Origin: Xylanibacter ruminicola
GTDB lineage: Bacteria; Bacteroidota; Bacteroidia; Bacteroidales; Bacteroidaceae
Length of the DNA: 46,396 nucleotides
Assembly: GCA_015060625.1 (NCBI GenBank)
Contig: SUYC01000023.1
Coordinates: 1-46,396 of the forward strand
Direction: 5' to 3'
Shown here: in pieces, positions 16,048 to 24,791 of the stretch
Layout: every line of letters begins with the position of its first letter
Position numbering within the stretch: the stretch's first letter is position 1
Made by a program: the position numbers and the translations under genes
The notes under the pieces: generated by a model
The model's input: the letters and a program-made list of their open reading frames with translations, nothing else
Databases searched by the model: none
Told to the model about the DNA's origin: nothing

Positions 16048-17022
16048 TTATTTAGTCCTATTGTTAAAAAATGCCTCTACACGATCTGCCATATTCTGCC
16101 GGATATAAGGATGGAAGAACCTCAGCTCCATGTGATGATAGTTACCTCTCACACCGATGACGGGCATCGGCTCATCGTTTTGATAACCATCTATCAACAG
16201 CAGTCTGCTCTTGGTATCAAGTCGGGCCGAGAGTGTATCACACTTCGTCTTACAGCAATACACAAACGAAGCACTGACAGTATCAGTACGCCAGTTTATC
16301 GGATTGATACAAAACAGATTTCCACCACTTACAAGTGGTATCTCACACTCAGGCGACTTTGCCGAATTGAAACAAATCGACACCCCGGTATCTGTGGCTC
16401 CGCTCGCTGGGTGCAGATGCCGGCAGCAGGCGGTATCTTCTTTGGTTATCCTATAGCCGATAAAGTAGGCTGCCACCATTCTGTCGGCCACATCATCCGG
16501 CATGCGCTTCATAATCTCCAGCATGGCATGAGCTCCCTGACTGAAGCCAGCCAGTATAAAGGGGCGTCCCTGATTCAGATGCTTGATATAATAATCCCAG
16601 CTACGTACACAATCCGACATAGCCAGAGGCAAACGGGTAAACACCGCTTCGGGTGACGACCACGACTGCATCGTCACCTGACGATAATAAGGCGAATAGT
16701 AATTCAACTTACCCGAATAAAACGAGTCAACAGCTTGCATCTCGATTCGCATCTGCGCTCGCTGTACGGCATAATAGGTATCGGCAAAATGGCAGGTATC
16801 GTTACCCATCACGCGACTGTCGGTTTCGGTAGAGATGATATAAAACAAATCAGCCTCGCCATGGCGGTTAACTATCAACCACTGGTTAAGATCATCATAA
16901 TGCGGTGATGCAGGAATCGGACCGACGACTGGTTGGTTATCACTGTCCCACGAACCGAAGAATAGCGAAGCGCAAACGCCCAAAAGCGCTACAAAAGCCG
17001 TTTTTAGCCTATTCATACACAT
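16048..17022 (-). CDS. DUF3089 alpha/beta-hydrolase-like envelope protein
   Basis: With the ATG at 17022 this is a 324-residue protein. The body resembles the DUF3089 family, an alpha/beta hydrolase group, with a nucleophile elbow GFSQGAHAM. An upstream extension to 17073 is rejected because it would cross the promoter. The start ATG-TGT-ATG leaves 17016 as an alternative that gives a cleaner signal peptide (MNRLKTAFVALLG…). No lipobox is obvious, so it is probably exported as a soluble protein. The substrate is unknown. It is the first gene of a two-gene operon with the dual esterase, so ester hydrolysis is the shared theme. Confidence 0.75.
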   Translation of the reverse strand: MCMNRLKTAFVALLGVCASLFFGSWDSDNQPVVGPIPASPHYDDLNQWLIVNRHGEADLFYIISTETDSRVMGNDTCHFADTYYAVQRAQMRIEMQAVDSFYSGKLNYYSPYYRQVTMQSWSSPEAVFTRLPLAMSDCVRSWDYYIKHLNQGRPFILAGFSQGAHAMLEIMKRMPDDVADRMVAAYFIGYRITKEDTACCRHLHPASGATDTGVSICFNSAKSPECEIPLVSGGNLFCINPINWRTDTVSASFVYCCKTKCDTLSARLDTKSRLLLIDGYQNDEPMPVIGVRGNYHHMELRFFHPYIRQNMADRVEAFFNNRTK

Positions 17023-17042
17023 ACAATTGACTAATTTGCATG

Positions 17043-17074
17043 CAAAAATACAAATTTCAAGCGAACTTAGCAAA
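17043..17074 (-). promoter_or_regulatory. Promoter of the DUF3089-esterase operon
   Basis: On the minus strand a -33 TTTG (17074-17071) and a -7 TATTTTTG (17050-17043) are 20 bp apart. Transcription would start near 17037, some 15-20 nt before the chosen start. Confidence 0.7.
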
Positions 17075-17093
17075 TAATTCGCAAAACTTTATG

Positions 17094-17101
17094 TAATTTT
17101 G
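17094..17101 (+). promoter_or_regulatory. -7 element for the threonine aldolase operon
   Basis: TAATTTTG matches the Bacteroidota -7 consensus and lies 34 bp before the ATG at 17136. No clear TTTG is present at the usual spacing. It is divergent from, and 20 bp outside, the DUF3089 promoter. Confidence 0.55.
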
Positions 17102-17135
17102 CCGACGGATTATCAAAAAATAACTAATAGACATT

Positions 17136-18164
17136 ATGATTTCATTTGAATGCGATTACAATAACGGGGCTCATTCAAAAGTTTTGGAGAACCTGATAAA
17201 ATACAACGACACCAAACCAACCCCTTATGGTTTTGATGAGTTTAGCGAACAAGCCAAAGAGCGCATCCGTGTGGCTTGCGGACTGCCCGATGCCCAGATT
17301 TTCTTTCTGACTGGCGGTACCCAGACCAATGCCACCACCATCGACTCGATGCTATATCAGTACGAGGGTGTGATCTGCGTTGGCAGTGGTCATATCAACG
17401 TGCACGAGGCAGGTGCCGTTGAGTTCACCGAACATAAAATCATCACCATTGCCGATAACAATGGTAAGATGGAGGCTAAGACGCTCGACAAGTATCTCGA
17501 CGACTATATGCACGATGGCAACAAAGACCACGCTGTACACCCAGGTCTGGTTTACATCACCTTCCCCACCGAATTGGGAAATCTCTATAGCGCCAAGGAG
17601 CTCGACGATATATACCAGGTATGCCAGCGCTACGAGATACCTCTTTATATAGATGGCGCCCGTTTAGGCTATGGTCTGATGGCAGAGGGCAATGATATAT
17701 CCCTGCCCTATCTGGCCCGCCACTGCGATGTGTTCTATATCGGTGGCACTAAGATTGGTGCCCTTTGCGGCGAAGCAGTCGTTTTCACCCACCAAAATGC
17801 CCACAAGCACTTCTTCTCTATCCAGAAGCAGCATGGTGCCGTGATTGCCAAAGGTGCCCTGATAGGCTTACAGTTCGATGCACTGTTTACAGATGATTTA
17901 TATTTTAAGCTCTCTGAACATGCCATCAATATGGCCATGCGCATGAAGCAGATTTTTATCCATAAAGGTTTCGAGTTCTTTGTTGATTCTCCCACCAACC
18001 AGCAGTTTGTGATTATGGATAATCAGTTGGTTGACAAACTGGAACAGAAGATGCGGTTCACCCATTTCGGTCAGGCCGACAAGAATCACACCATCTGTCG
18101 CTTCGTAACCAGTTGGGCCACCACCGAAGAAGAGCTCGACGAATTGGAAAAGATACTCAGATGA
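17136..18164 (+). CDS. ltaE: Low-specificity threonine aldolase family PLP enzyme
   Basis: This 342-residue fold-type I PLP enzyme resembles low-specificity L-threonine aldolases, which split threonine or allo-threonine into glycine and acetaldehyde. The family pattern is visible in FECDYNNGAH, FFLTGGTQTNATTIDS, IDGARLGYGL and FYIGGTKIGALCGE, where Lys206 is the PLP residue. There is no signal peptide. The stop overlaps the start of the next gene (ATGA at 18161-18164), which is unexpected because that neighbour is a membrane protein with no evident amino-acid role. Co-transcription may simply be historical. Confidence 0.88.
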   Translation: MISFECDYNNGAHSKVLENLIKYNDTKPTPYGFDEFSEQAKERIRVACGLPDAQIFFLTGGTQTNATTIDSMLYQYEGVICVGSGHINVHEAGAVEFTEHKIITIADNNGKMEAKTLDKYLDDYMHDGNKDHAVHPGLVYITFPTELGNLYSAKELDDIYQVCQRYEIPLYIDGARLGYGLMAEGNDISLPYLARHCDVFYIGGTKIGALCGEAVVFTHQNAHKHFFSIQKQHGAVIAKGALIGLQFDALFTDDLYFKLSEHAINMAMRMKQIFIHKGFEFFVDSPTNQQFVIMDNQLVDKLEQKMRFTHFGQADKNHTICRFVTSWATTEEELDELEKILR

Positions 18165-19567
18165 AACACCTAAGCTATAAATATTACCCTACTGCATTGA
18201 TCATTCTTGGGGCTATTGTCATCTGGTGTTTCTTCCAGTTTTGGTACCCTTATCATTTCTTTTTCCAAGAGCAGAACCAGATATTCCTTTGGTCGTGGGA
18301 CTATATCTCCACCTATACCGATAAACCAGGCGGATTAGCCAACCTTATAGGCGATTTCCTCACGCAGTTCTATTACTACCTGTTTGCAGGCTCCACAATC
18401 CTCACGGTTTGTCTGCTCATCATAGCTGGCTTGCTTTACCAGTCGCTTATCCACTTCAAGGTCAGCAAAATTGTGGCCCTGGCATTGACACTGTTTGTGA
18501 TGGGCTTTGTAGCAGTCTGTCATTTCAGCACCAGCTATCGCCTCCCATCAACCATCTCTATCATGGGATGGCTGCTCTTATTATGGACGGTATCTATGAT
18601 TCGCTCCAAAATTCTTAAACTGTCCATACTGTGTTGTGGTCTGCTGCCATGTTATCTGTTGTTTGGCAGTCCACAGGTCAAGAATCTACAGATGCCAGAT
18701 ATGATCCTTGAGAAGGATTTTGCCGTGGATTGCGAATACCACTTTGGGCATTACGACAAGGTCATCCAGATGGTTGAGAGCCAACAACGGTGGACCGATC
18801 AGATGATCTTCTTCTATAATCTGGCACAGGCACAGCGTGGTCAACTGCCCGACCATCTGCTCAAGTTCACCCCCACCCAGTTGGGCACCTTCTACAAGAT
18901 TGGTCCCGAAACACCCATGCTGATTATTCGCAACATGAATGAGTTATACTGGGCCTTAGGCGATATGACATTTACGGAGCGTGCCGCCATGATGACGAAC
19001 GTGTTCTCACACAACAACCGTAACGTGAGAATGATGCAGCGCCTGGCAGAGTGCAACTTTGTGAGTGGCGACTCGTTGGCTGCTGAAAAATACCTGCGTA
19101 TTCTCGACAAGACATTGGTATATGACCGTTGGGCCGACAATGTCCGCAAGAATGGCAAAACCATCTACCAGCAGAAGATGCAGATGGTAAGTCGCCACGA
19201 CACCATCTCTATTACCGACAATGCCCACCAGCTGATGATGCAGCTACTCAATGCAAACCCCAACAACACGATCGCCCTTGATTACATTCTATGCAGTACT
19301 CTGATATTAAAGGATATCACCAACTTCAAGCGCGATTACGACCGCTATTGCATCGACACCAACAACCCGCGTTTAAAAACGCTCTACCAGGAAGCTCTTT
19401 GCATCTGGTTGGCAGGTACCGACGCACCACAGCAAGAGTGGGAGAAATACATCAAGCGCGGCGATGTCTTCCAGCGATTCCAACAGTATAACCTGCAACG
19501 TGGTAATCCCAACTTCAAGGATACTTACTGGTATTACTTTGATAAGATAAAAGCACCTGAAATATGA
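18161..19567 (+). CDS. DUF6057-like membrane protein, copy 1 (short form)
   Basis: A 468-residue protein with several N-terminal membrane segments (within about residues 8-190) and a helical-repeat C-terminal half. It belongs with the two other copies in the window (22476-24152 and 26263-27861). All three share QEQxQxFLxxxDY, then PGG and QFY, right after the first membrane segment. All three also share a C-terminal segment of the form R(L/I)AE…YLR(I/M)L. The membrane part is shorter than in the other two. The family resembles DUF6057; the function is unknown. Start ATG 18161 overlaps the aldolase stop, and its own stop overlaps the next start (ATGA at 19564-19567), so it is coupled to the propeller lipoprotein. 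Confidence 0.78.
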   Translation: MKHLSYKYYPTALIILGAIVIWCFFQFWYPYHFFFQEQNQIFLWSWDYISTYTDKPGGLANLIGDFLTQFYYYLFAGSTILTVCLLIIAGLLYQSLIHFKVSKIVALALTLFVMGFVAVCHFSTSYRLPSTISIMGWLLLLWTVSMIRSKILKLSILCCGLLPCYLLFGSPQVKNLQMPDMILEKDFAVDCEYHFGHYDKVIQMVESQQRWTDQMIFFYNLAQAQRGQLPDHLLKFTPTQLGTFYKIGPETPMLIIRNMNELYWALGDMTFTERAAMMTNVFSHNNRNVRMMQRLAECNFVSGDSLAAEKYLRILDKTLVYDRWADNVRKNGKTIYQQKMQMVSRHDTISITDNAHQLMMQLLNANPNNTIALDYILCSTLILKDITNFKRDYDRYCIDTNNPRLKTLYQEALCIWLAGTDAPQQEWEKYIKRGDVFQRFQQYNLQRGNPNFKDTYWYYFDKIKAPEI

Positions 19568-20970
19568 AAAAATTACTTAACCTACTCACTATACTGATAG
19601 TACTTACCTCTTGTACGCCCACCCCTGAGAATGTACAGGAGAGCAACACTCTGCCACCTATTTATCCCAACTACTGTGATGTAACTATTCCACAGAATAT
19701 AGCACCGCTCAATTTTCTGCTTCGTGCCGATTGCGAAGCCATCGAGGTAAAGGCTGGCGACATCACCATCAACACCCGTGGCAACGAGGCCGTATTCGAC
19801 ATCGACGATTGGAAGGCCCTGTTGCAACAATCTGCTGATAAGAGCATAGAAGTGAATGTCAGTGCCCTTATCAACGGCCAGTGGATAGCCTACAAGCCCT
19901 TCCATTGGCAGGTCGTGACCGACAAGGTGGATCCCTATCTCACCTATCGCCTCATTGAGCCCGATTACGAGATATGGAACAACGTACAGATTCAGCAACG
20001 CTGTGTCGAGAACTTCGATGTAAATGCCTTAGGGCATTACGAAAAGTTGGAGAATCGCTGCATGAACTGCCATACGTTTGCCAATCAGAACCCACAGCTA
20101 TCTATGATGTACGTACGAGGTCCTGGTGGTGGTGCCATTCTCAACGAGAACGGCCTACTCAGTAAACTGAACATCCCTGGCAGTGTTTACTTCGGATTCA
20201 GTCCCACAGGCCGCTATATCGTCTATTCTACACAGAAGATTATCCCTGCGTTCCATAGCGACCCGAGTAAGCGATTAGAGGTGTACGACTCACAGTCGAA
20301 CGTTTGCGTAGCCGATATGCAGCAGCATCGTATCTTCACCTCACCCTTGCTGGCAGACAGTCTGAAGTTCGAGACCTTCCCCACCTTTTCACCCGATGGT
20401 AAATACATCTACTACTGCGCCGCCGATAGCGTGAGCCTGCCTCACGACATCAAACAGTTGCAATACAGTTTGGTGCGCATCGCCTTTGATGAGAAGACAG
20501 GCACCATCGGCACCCAGGTAGATACACTCTACCATCAGCGCAGTGTGTGCCATCCCCGTATCAGCCCTGATGGACAGTACATACTCTACACCGTAGCCGA
20601 TTATGGCACCTTCCCCATCTGGCACCCCGAGGCTGATTTGCAGATGATGAACCTGAAAACGGGCAAGATCGACACCCTTGGCATCGTAAACAGTGCCAAG
20701 AGTGATACCTACCACTCGTGGAGCAGCAACAGCCGTTGGTTTGTGTTTGCCTCGAAACGTGATGATGGCCTCTACGGCAAGCCCTACTTCTGCTATATCG
20801 ACAAGCACGGCAAAGCTCACAAGCCTTTCTGCCTGCCACAGGCACATCCTACGTTCTACGACAACAACCTGAAGTCATTCAACGCGCCAGAGTTAGGTAA
20901 GGGCAAGGTTCCATTTGATGTAGATGATGTAGCCAAAGCCATGAAAAAACAGCCAATTGTTTTTAATTAG
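19564..20970 (+). CDS. PD40/TolB-like propeller lipoprotein with CxNCH motif, copy A
   Basis: A 468-residue lipoprotein (lipid-accepting Cys17 in LTSCTP). The N-terminal beta domain (about 30-140) is followed by CMNCH at 166-170 and a conserved VRG. The rest is a beta-propeller-like region with repeats such as FSPTGRYIVYST, FSPDGKYIYYC and ISPDGQYILYT. CxxCH is the covalent heme-c attachment signature; the other two copies keep it too. The envelope location fits cytochrome maturation. Annotators sometimes label such proteins TolB-like, but there is no Tol-Pal context. It follows DUF6057 copy 1 with a 4-bp overlap, suggesting a joint complex. No redox partner is identifiable. Confidence 0.75.
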   Translation: MKKLLNLLTILIVLTSCTPTPENVQESNTLPPIYPNYCDVTIPQNIAPLNFLLRADCEAIEVKAGDITINTRGNEAVFDIDDWKALLQQSADKSIEVNVSALINGQWIAYKPFHWQVVTDKVDPYLTYRLIEPDYEIWNNVQIQQRCVENFDVNALGHYEKLENRCMNCHTFANQNPQLSMMYVRGPGGGAILNENGLLSKLNIPGSVYFGFSPTGRYIVYSTQKIIPAFHSDPSKRLEVYDSQSNVCVADMQQHRIFTSPLLADSLKFETFPTFSPDGKYIYYCAADSVSLPHDIKQLQYSLVRIAFDEKTGTIGTQVDTLYHQRSVCHPRISPDGQYILYTVADYGTFPIWHPEADLQMMNLKTGKIDTLGIVNSAKSDTYHSWSSNSRWFVFASKRDDGLYGKPYFCYIDKHGKAHKPFCLPQAHPTFYDNNLKSFNAPELGKGKVPFDVDDVAKAMKKQPIVFN

Positions 20971-20971
20971 A

Positions 20972-21002
20972 CACGGATGACACGGCTTAAATATCATCCG
21001 TG
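20972..21002. terminator. Bidirectional terminator between convergent operons
   Basis: CACGGATGA (20972-20980) pairs with TCATCCGTG (20994-21002) over a 13-nt loop, exactly between the two convergent propeller genes (stops at 20970 and 21010). The left side also repeats the word ACACGG. Confidence 0.75.
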
Positions 21003-21009
21003 CCTAAAA

Positions 21010-22479
21010 TTATTTCAACTTTGTTTCTACGCGCTGGTCAGAGGATATTTCGCGACCGGCATTGTAGGCATCAAAGTCAACTTTTGTTTTGGTAAAGTCG
21101 GGAACATTGAACGAAAAGAGACTCTCGTCGTAATACTCCTTTGGATGTCGCTGAGGCAGCAGAAATGGTTTCGAGAAGTGCCCCTTGTCGTCAATACAGG
21201 CCAGATAAAGACGACTATAAAGTCCATCGCCACGACGACTGGTAAACACAATCCAGTGCGAATTCACGTTCCAGTTGTGATAGCTGTCGGCTTTCGCGCT
21301 GTTGATTTCCTTCAACTCTCGCGCTTCACCCGTTTGCAGGTCAAGCAGCCACTGGTTGCTCTCGTTGTGCCATATCGAAAAATAGCCATAGTCGGTTAAC
21401 GTAAACAGGATATACTTACCATCATACGACGGACGTGGCCAGGTCAGACTCTTGCCCATGGCCACCGCATTAAAGAGCGTGTCCACCTTTTCGCCATACT
21501 TACCTGTTTCGGGGTCGAACGAGATGCGACAAAGGTTATATTTCTCATCCTTATAGTGCATCGGATAGTCCTGCTGCTTACAGGTCATATAATATAAGGT
21601 ATGTCCGTCAGGCGAGAATACAGGTGAGTTCTCACTCCAGTCGGGCGTTGACAATAGCGAGTCCTTGATAATCTCGTGGGTAGTAGGATTATACACAAAC
21701 ACATCACTCGACAGGTCGAACACCTCGATACGCTCGTTAGGCGCCACATGGAATCCCTGACGCGTTTGATTGGTTGAGAAAGCACAGTACTTGCCACTGG
21801 GGTGCCAATAAGGATACACCATCGAGCCGCCCAACTGCTCGTTGCTGGCCTTCAGCCATTCGCGCTTGCCATCCATCTGAAACATGGTAGCCCCATGATC
21901 GCCACGAACATGGAACACAAATTTGGATGGATCTGTTTGGCGCGCAGCATGGCAGTTCACACACATACCCGGCACCTGAGTATTCTCGATGATGGGATAC
22001 TCATCAAAGGTAGCCAGATCGCGCTGGTAGAGTCCCATCTTGCTGAACACCTCATAGCCAGGAGCAATACGACGATAGGTCAGTCCCCATTCATCCAGTG
22101 CATAGGTACTTACACTTACAGTAAAGTCGTTAAACTGCTGCCATTGTCCGTTCTGAAGGGCGCACACCGTAAACGTCAGCTGTCCGCCTTTGTTCTGTTT
22201 GGTCAACTGGTGCCAGTCGGCTATGTCAAAATCAGCCTCATCGCCCTGCACATGCAGTTCGCCGCCTTTGCTTCCTTTTACCACCACATCCACACAATCG
22301 GCATCCGCCAGACTAAAGTTCAACGGCGCTATCTCAGCAGGTATGGTCACACCAATATAATCAGGGTAGATCTCGGGCTGTTTGTCAACCTTGGCAGCAT
22401 TCTCCACACTTGTGGTACAGCTGGCCATCAGCCAACACCCAACACCAATCACCCAACACCCAATATTCTTCTTCATCAT
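21010..22479 (-). CDS. PD40/TolB-like propeller lipoprotein with CxNCH motif, copy B
   Basis: A 489-residue lipoprotein with lipobox Cys21 (LMASC). The N-terminal domain contains IYPDYIGVTIPAEIAPLNF; the motif CVNCH is at 173-177, followed by VRG; the C-terminal propeller contains HPSGKYCAFST, FSPDGHTLYYM and PSYDGKYILFT. It is much closer to copy C (24792-26279) than to copy A. The start at 22479 is chosen because it overlaps the preceding stop (ATGA) and begins a signal peptide; 22503 would extend into the previous gene without adding a signal. The signal peptide is encoded by a TTGGGTG word repeat. Last gene of the minus operon. Confidence 0.75.
   Translation of the reverse strand: MMKKNIGCWVIGVGCWLMASCTTSVENAAKVDKQPEIYPDYIGVTIPAEIAPLNFSLADADCVDVVVKGSKGGELHVQGDEADFDIADWHQLTKQNKGGQLTFTVCALQNGQWQQFNDFTVSVSTYALDEWGLTYRRIAPGYEVFSKMGLYQRDLATFDEYPIIENTQVPGMCVNCHAARQTDPSKFVFHVRGDHGATMFQMDGKREWLKASNEQLGGSMVYPYWHPSGKYCAFSTNQTRQGFHVAPNERIEVFDLSSDVFVYNPTTHEIIKDSLLSTPDWSENSPVFSPDGHTLYYMTCKQQDYPMHYKDEKYNLCRISFDPETGKYGEKVDTLFNAVAMGKSLTWPRPSYDGKYILFTLTDYGYFSIWHNESNQWLLDLQTGEARELKEINSAKADSYHNWNVNSHWIVFTSRRGDGLYSRLYLACIDDKGHFSKPFLLPQRHPKEYYDESLFSFNVPDFTKTKVDFDAYNAGREISSDQRVETKLK
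22431..22465 (-). repeat. TTGGGTG word repeat coding the signal peptide of copy B
   Basis: On the minus strand, TTGGGTG and TTGGTG words recur about five times and encode the hydrophobic core IGCWVIGVGCWL. The repeat is continuous in frame with the lipoprotein gene. Confidence 0.7.
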
Positions 22480-24152
22480 TTTCCTACCATTAAATAATAC
22501 CAAAGCGTATTCTTGAATTTGTTCAACTCAGATGCCTGCTGATTGGCAGAATAGATACTTGCGAACTCATTCATTTGTTGCAGCATAAACTGACTCAAGA
22601 TGCCCTGTGGCGGCTGCTGCCTTTGCTGCATAAAGGCCAAGGCGATACCCTCTTGGATATGACGCGGATGATAGGGGATTCGGTTCTGCACGACAGGTGC
22701 ATACTGCATAAATCGTGCTATATCCTTATCCATCAACGGCATCATCAACAGGTACTGTGCAGCCAACAAGTTACTGGTGTTATGCATAAACAACTGTCCA
22801 CAGATTTTATCCAACTCCCTATCACTGAACAGGAAGTCGTCCTGCAGACGATACTGGCGCAGAGTGCCATACAACGGATGCTCGTTAATCGCTTTCTCGT
22901 TACCTAATAACTGCATCGTACGTTGTGCCCAAGGGCGGTAGAATACTGTTTTCTCCAACATCCGCAGATACTTCTCGGCCACTTTGTACTCGCCATTTAT
23001 CAGATTGGTCTCAGCCAATCGCTTCACCACACGAGCACTCTTATTATAATTAGGTATAGCCTCCATCGCCTCGAAAGCCAGACGCTGGGCGGTGTTCACC
23101 AAACCCAAGTTAAAATAGATTTCCCCAGTCAACTGCGTCGTAGCAAAGTTACGTTCAAACTTAGGCAGCAACCCCTCTGAACCATGCTGAAAGAAATCGA
23201 AAGCCCTATCGCCAAGCTGATTGGTCATAGCCAGGGCTAAGTTCGTAGCGCTCACACTCATGGGCAGGTCGGGTGTTTGTGCCTCAGCCTTAGCAATAAT
23301 TCCATTCCAATCGCCTATACGCACCAGATAGTCGTATTCCATCAGTTCGTATTTCTTAGTATCAAATCCAAACTGCTGTGGCACAACTATCAGCACTGCC
23401 AGCCATAAAGCCTCAGCATACTTCACCCATGTTTTGGGTTCAGGCAAACGTTTAGCCAACCACCCCAACAGTAGAATCACTACGGGAATGGCCATCAGCA
23501 TATAGGGCAACGTCATCGGGATACGGTAGTAGCTGATGCCCAGCATCACCCTCATCATCGGGAAAGGCAGATGGTGCGCACTCAGCAGCATCAACGCCAA
23601 TGCATATAAGCCAGAAAGCGGCATCATCCATACAGCCACCATCAGCACCAGCGGTCCTATCAACCAATAAAGTATGGGCACTAAAACCACTATAGTTACG
23701 ACTCTGATCACTCTGTGATGCGGTGCCAGTTTGGTCCAGGCAATCATCACAGTCAGAGCCATCGCCAGTGCCACCGCATACGTTAGCATCACACTCTCGT
23801 CGCCCATGGCATACCACAGCATGGCCACTGGTATCATACTCAGTATGTAATGGTCCTTTATCTGCATCAACCGCCACGTGAGCCGCTGTATCAGCATGTA
23901 TAGCACGGCTATGATGGCAGCACCAATGGCTACACCATTATAGAACTGCACCAGGAACTCGGCCACATAACGCGCCAGACCACCAGGTTCTGCCAGACGC
24001 TCCCAAAAATAATCGGCATCAAACAAGAACAGCTGCAGCTGCTCCTGATAGGTAAGCGCAAAGGGATAGCGGTAGCACCAAAACAGGAACACCAACACGC
24101 CGAGCACCAGCGTCAACAACCATCCGGCCCAATAGTTACTTAATTTCTTCAT
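22476..24152 (-). CDS. DUF6057-like membrane protein, copy 2
   Basis: A 558-residue polytopic protein, the longest of the three copies. The N-terminal half (to about residue 290) holds many hydrophobic segments. After the first of them comes YQEQLQLFLFDADYFW, then EPGGLARY and EFLVQFY, the family's shared motif. The C-terminal half is helical repeats with RLAETNLINGEYKVAEKYL. ATG 24152 is preferred to 24164 because it starts a positively charged segment (MKKLSNYW) before the first membrane helix. Its beginning overlaps the DUF4369-like gene by 17 bp, and its stop overlaps copy B's start by 4 bp. Function unknown. Confidence 0.78.
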   Translation of the reverse strand: MKKLSNYWAGWLLTLVLGVLVFLFWCYRYPFALTYQEQLQLFLFDADYFWERLAEPGGLARYVAEFLVQFYNGVAIGAAIIAVLYMLIQRLTWRLMQIKDHYILSMIPVAMLWYAMGDESVMLTYAVALAMALTVMIAWTKLAPHHRVIRVVTIVVLVPILYWLIGPLVLMVAVWMMPLSGLYALALMLLSAHHLPFPMMRVMLGISYYRIPMTLPYMLMAIPVVILLLGWLAKRLPEPKTWVKYAEALWLAVLIVVPQQFGFDTKKYELMEYDYLVRIGDWNGIIAKAEAQTPDLPMSVSATNLALAMTNQLGDRAFDFFQHGSEGLLPKFERNFATTQLTGEIYFNLGLVNTAQRLAFEAMEAIPNYNKSARVVKRLAETNLINGEYKVAEKYLRMLEKTVFYRPWAQRTMQLLGNEKAINEHPLYGTLRQYRLQDDFLFSDRELDKICGQLFMHNTSNLLAAQYLLMMPLMDKDIARFMQYAPVVQNRIPYHPRHIQEGIALAFMQQRQQPPQGILSQFMLQQMNEFASIYSANQQASELNKFKNTLWYYLMVGK

Positions 24153-24789
24153 TCGTATCGGCATTCATCGTTACCACACGTCCATCAGGGTACTTACGCT
24201 GATAAGTTAAGGGGAACATATCCTTCAAGAAATCGTACAGCACGCCCTCCTTCATGTTCTTAGCCAACTGGCGGGTATAGTTTTTATACACCACATGGAA
24301 ACTGTCGGCACGCTGTGCAATGTACTTAGCTTGTACACTATCGCCTTTCGACTGTAGCTCGGCCACATACCTGCGCATCTTCATCAGCTCGCGGTTATGT
24401 ATTTCGGTACGTGTCTTCCACTTCTCCAACGAGTCGTTCTGAGGTGTACCTACGGCATGACTCACGCTATCAATAGTAACCTTCACATCGCCTGGCTCGC
24501 CTACCACTAAGAGTGACTGAACACCCATACGGAAACGCAAATCCACTAATATCTTATATAACTTCGACGAGTCGGTAGTGAACTCAAACTTACCATCCTT
24601 TATCTCCACACTATCCACCGTATTGGCATTCTTCTCACCATAGAAAGGTACCAGGAAGATGCGTTTGCCCTCAAATTTCTCGTCTGGCACTACACCGTGA
24701 ATTCTACATTCATTTGCATTTTTGGTCTGACAGCTATAGAACATGGTCATAGCAGTAGCTGCCATCAAACATAAAAGGATCTTTTTCAT
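24136..24789 (-). CDS. DUF4369-like lipoprotein without thioredoxin domain
   Basis: A 217-residue lipoprotein (Cys20 in MFYSCQT). The N-terminal region (about 28-125), containing IHGVVPDEKFEGKRIFLVPF and VDSVEIKDGKFEF, resembles DUF4369, the domain that precedes a TlpA/thioredoxin domain in Bacteroidota disulfide proteins. Here the protein ends after a charged helical segment (about 130-200), and no CxxC thioredoxin domain follows. No frameshift remnant of one is visible, because the next gene overlaps directly. Position between propeller copy C and DUF6057 copy 2 suggests a partner in the same envelope assembly. The function is unassigned. Confidence 0.7.
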   Translation of the reverse strand: MKKILLCLMAATAMTMFYSCQTKNANECRIHGVVPDEKFEGKRIFLVPFYGEKNANTVDSVEIKDGKFEFTTDSSKLYKILVDLRFRMGVQSLLVVGEPGDVKVTIDSVSHAVGTPQNDSLEKWKTRTEIHNRELMKMRRYVAELQSKGDSVQAKYIAQRADSFHVVYKNYTRQLAKNMKEGVLYDFLKDMFPLTYQRKYPDGRVVTMNADTNEEIK

Positions 24790-24791
24790 TG

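Noticed and set aside
16111..16656. + strand open frame (181 codons) opposite the DUF3089 gene
   Set aside because: No domain and no promoter; the minus-strand frame has the hydrolase nucleophile motif and a signal peptide.
21802..22497. + strand open frame (231 codons) opposite propeller copy B
   Set aside because: It is a shadow of the real minus-strand gene, with low-complexity His/Gln-rich translation and no start context.
24136..24200. Frameshifted thioredoxin domain after the DUF4369-like protein
   Set aside because: The downstream DNA is fully used by DUF6057 copy 2, and no CxxC thioredoxin motif appears in any frame nearby.
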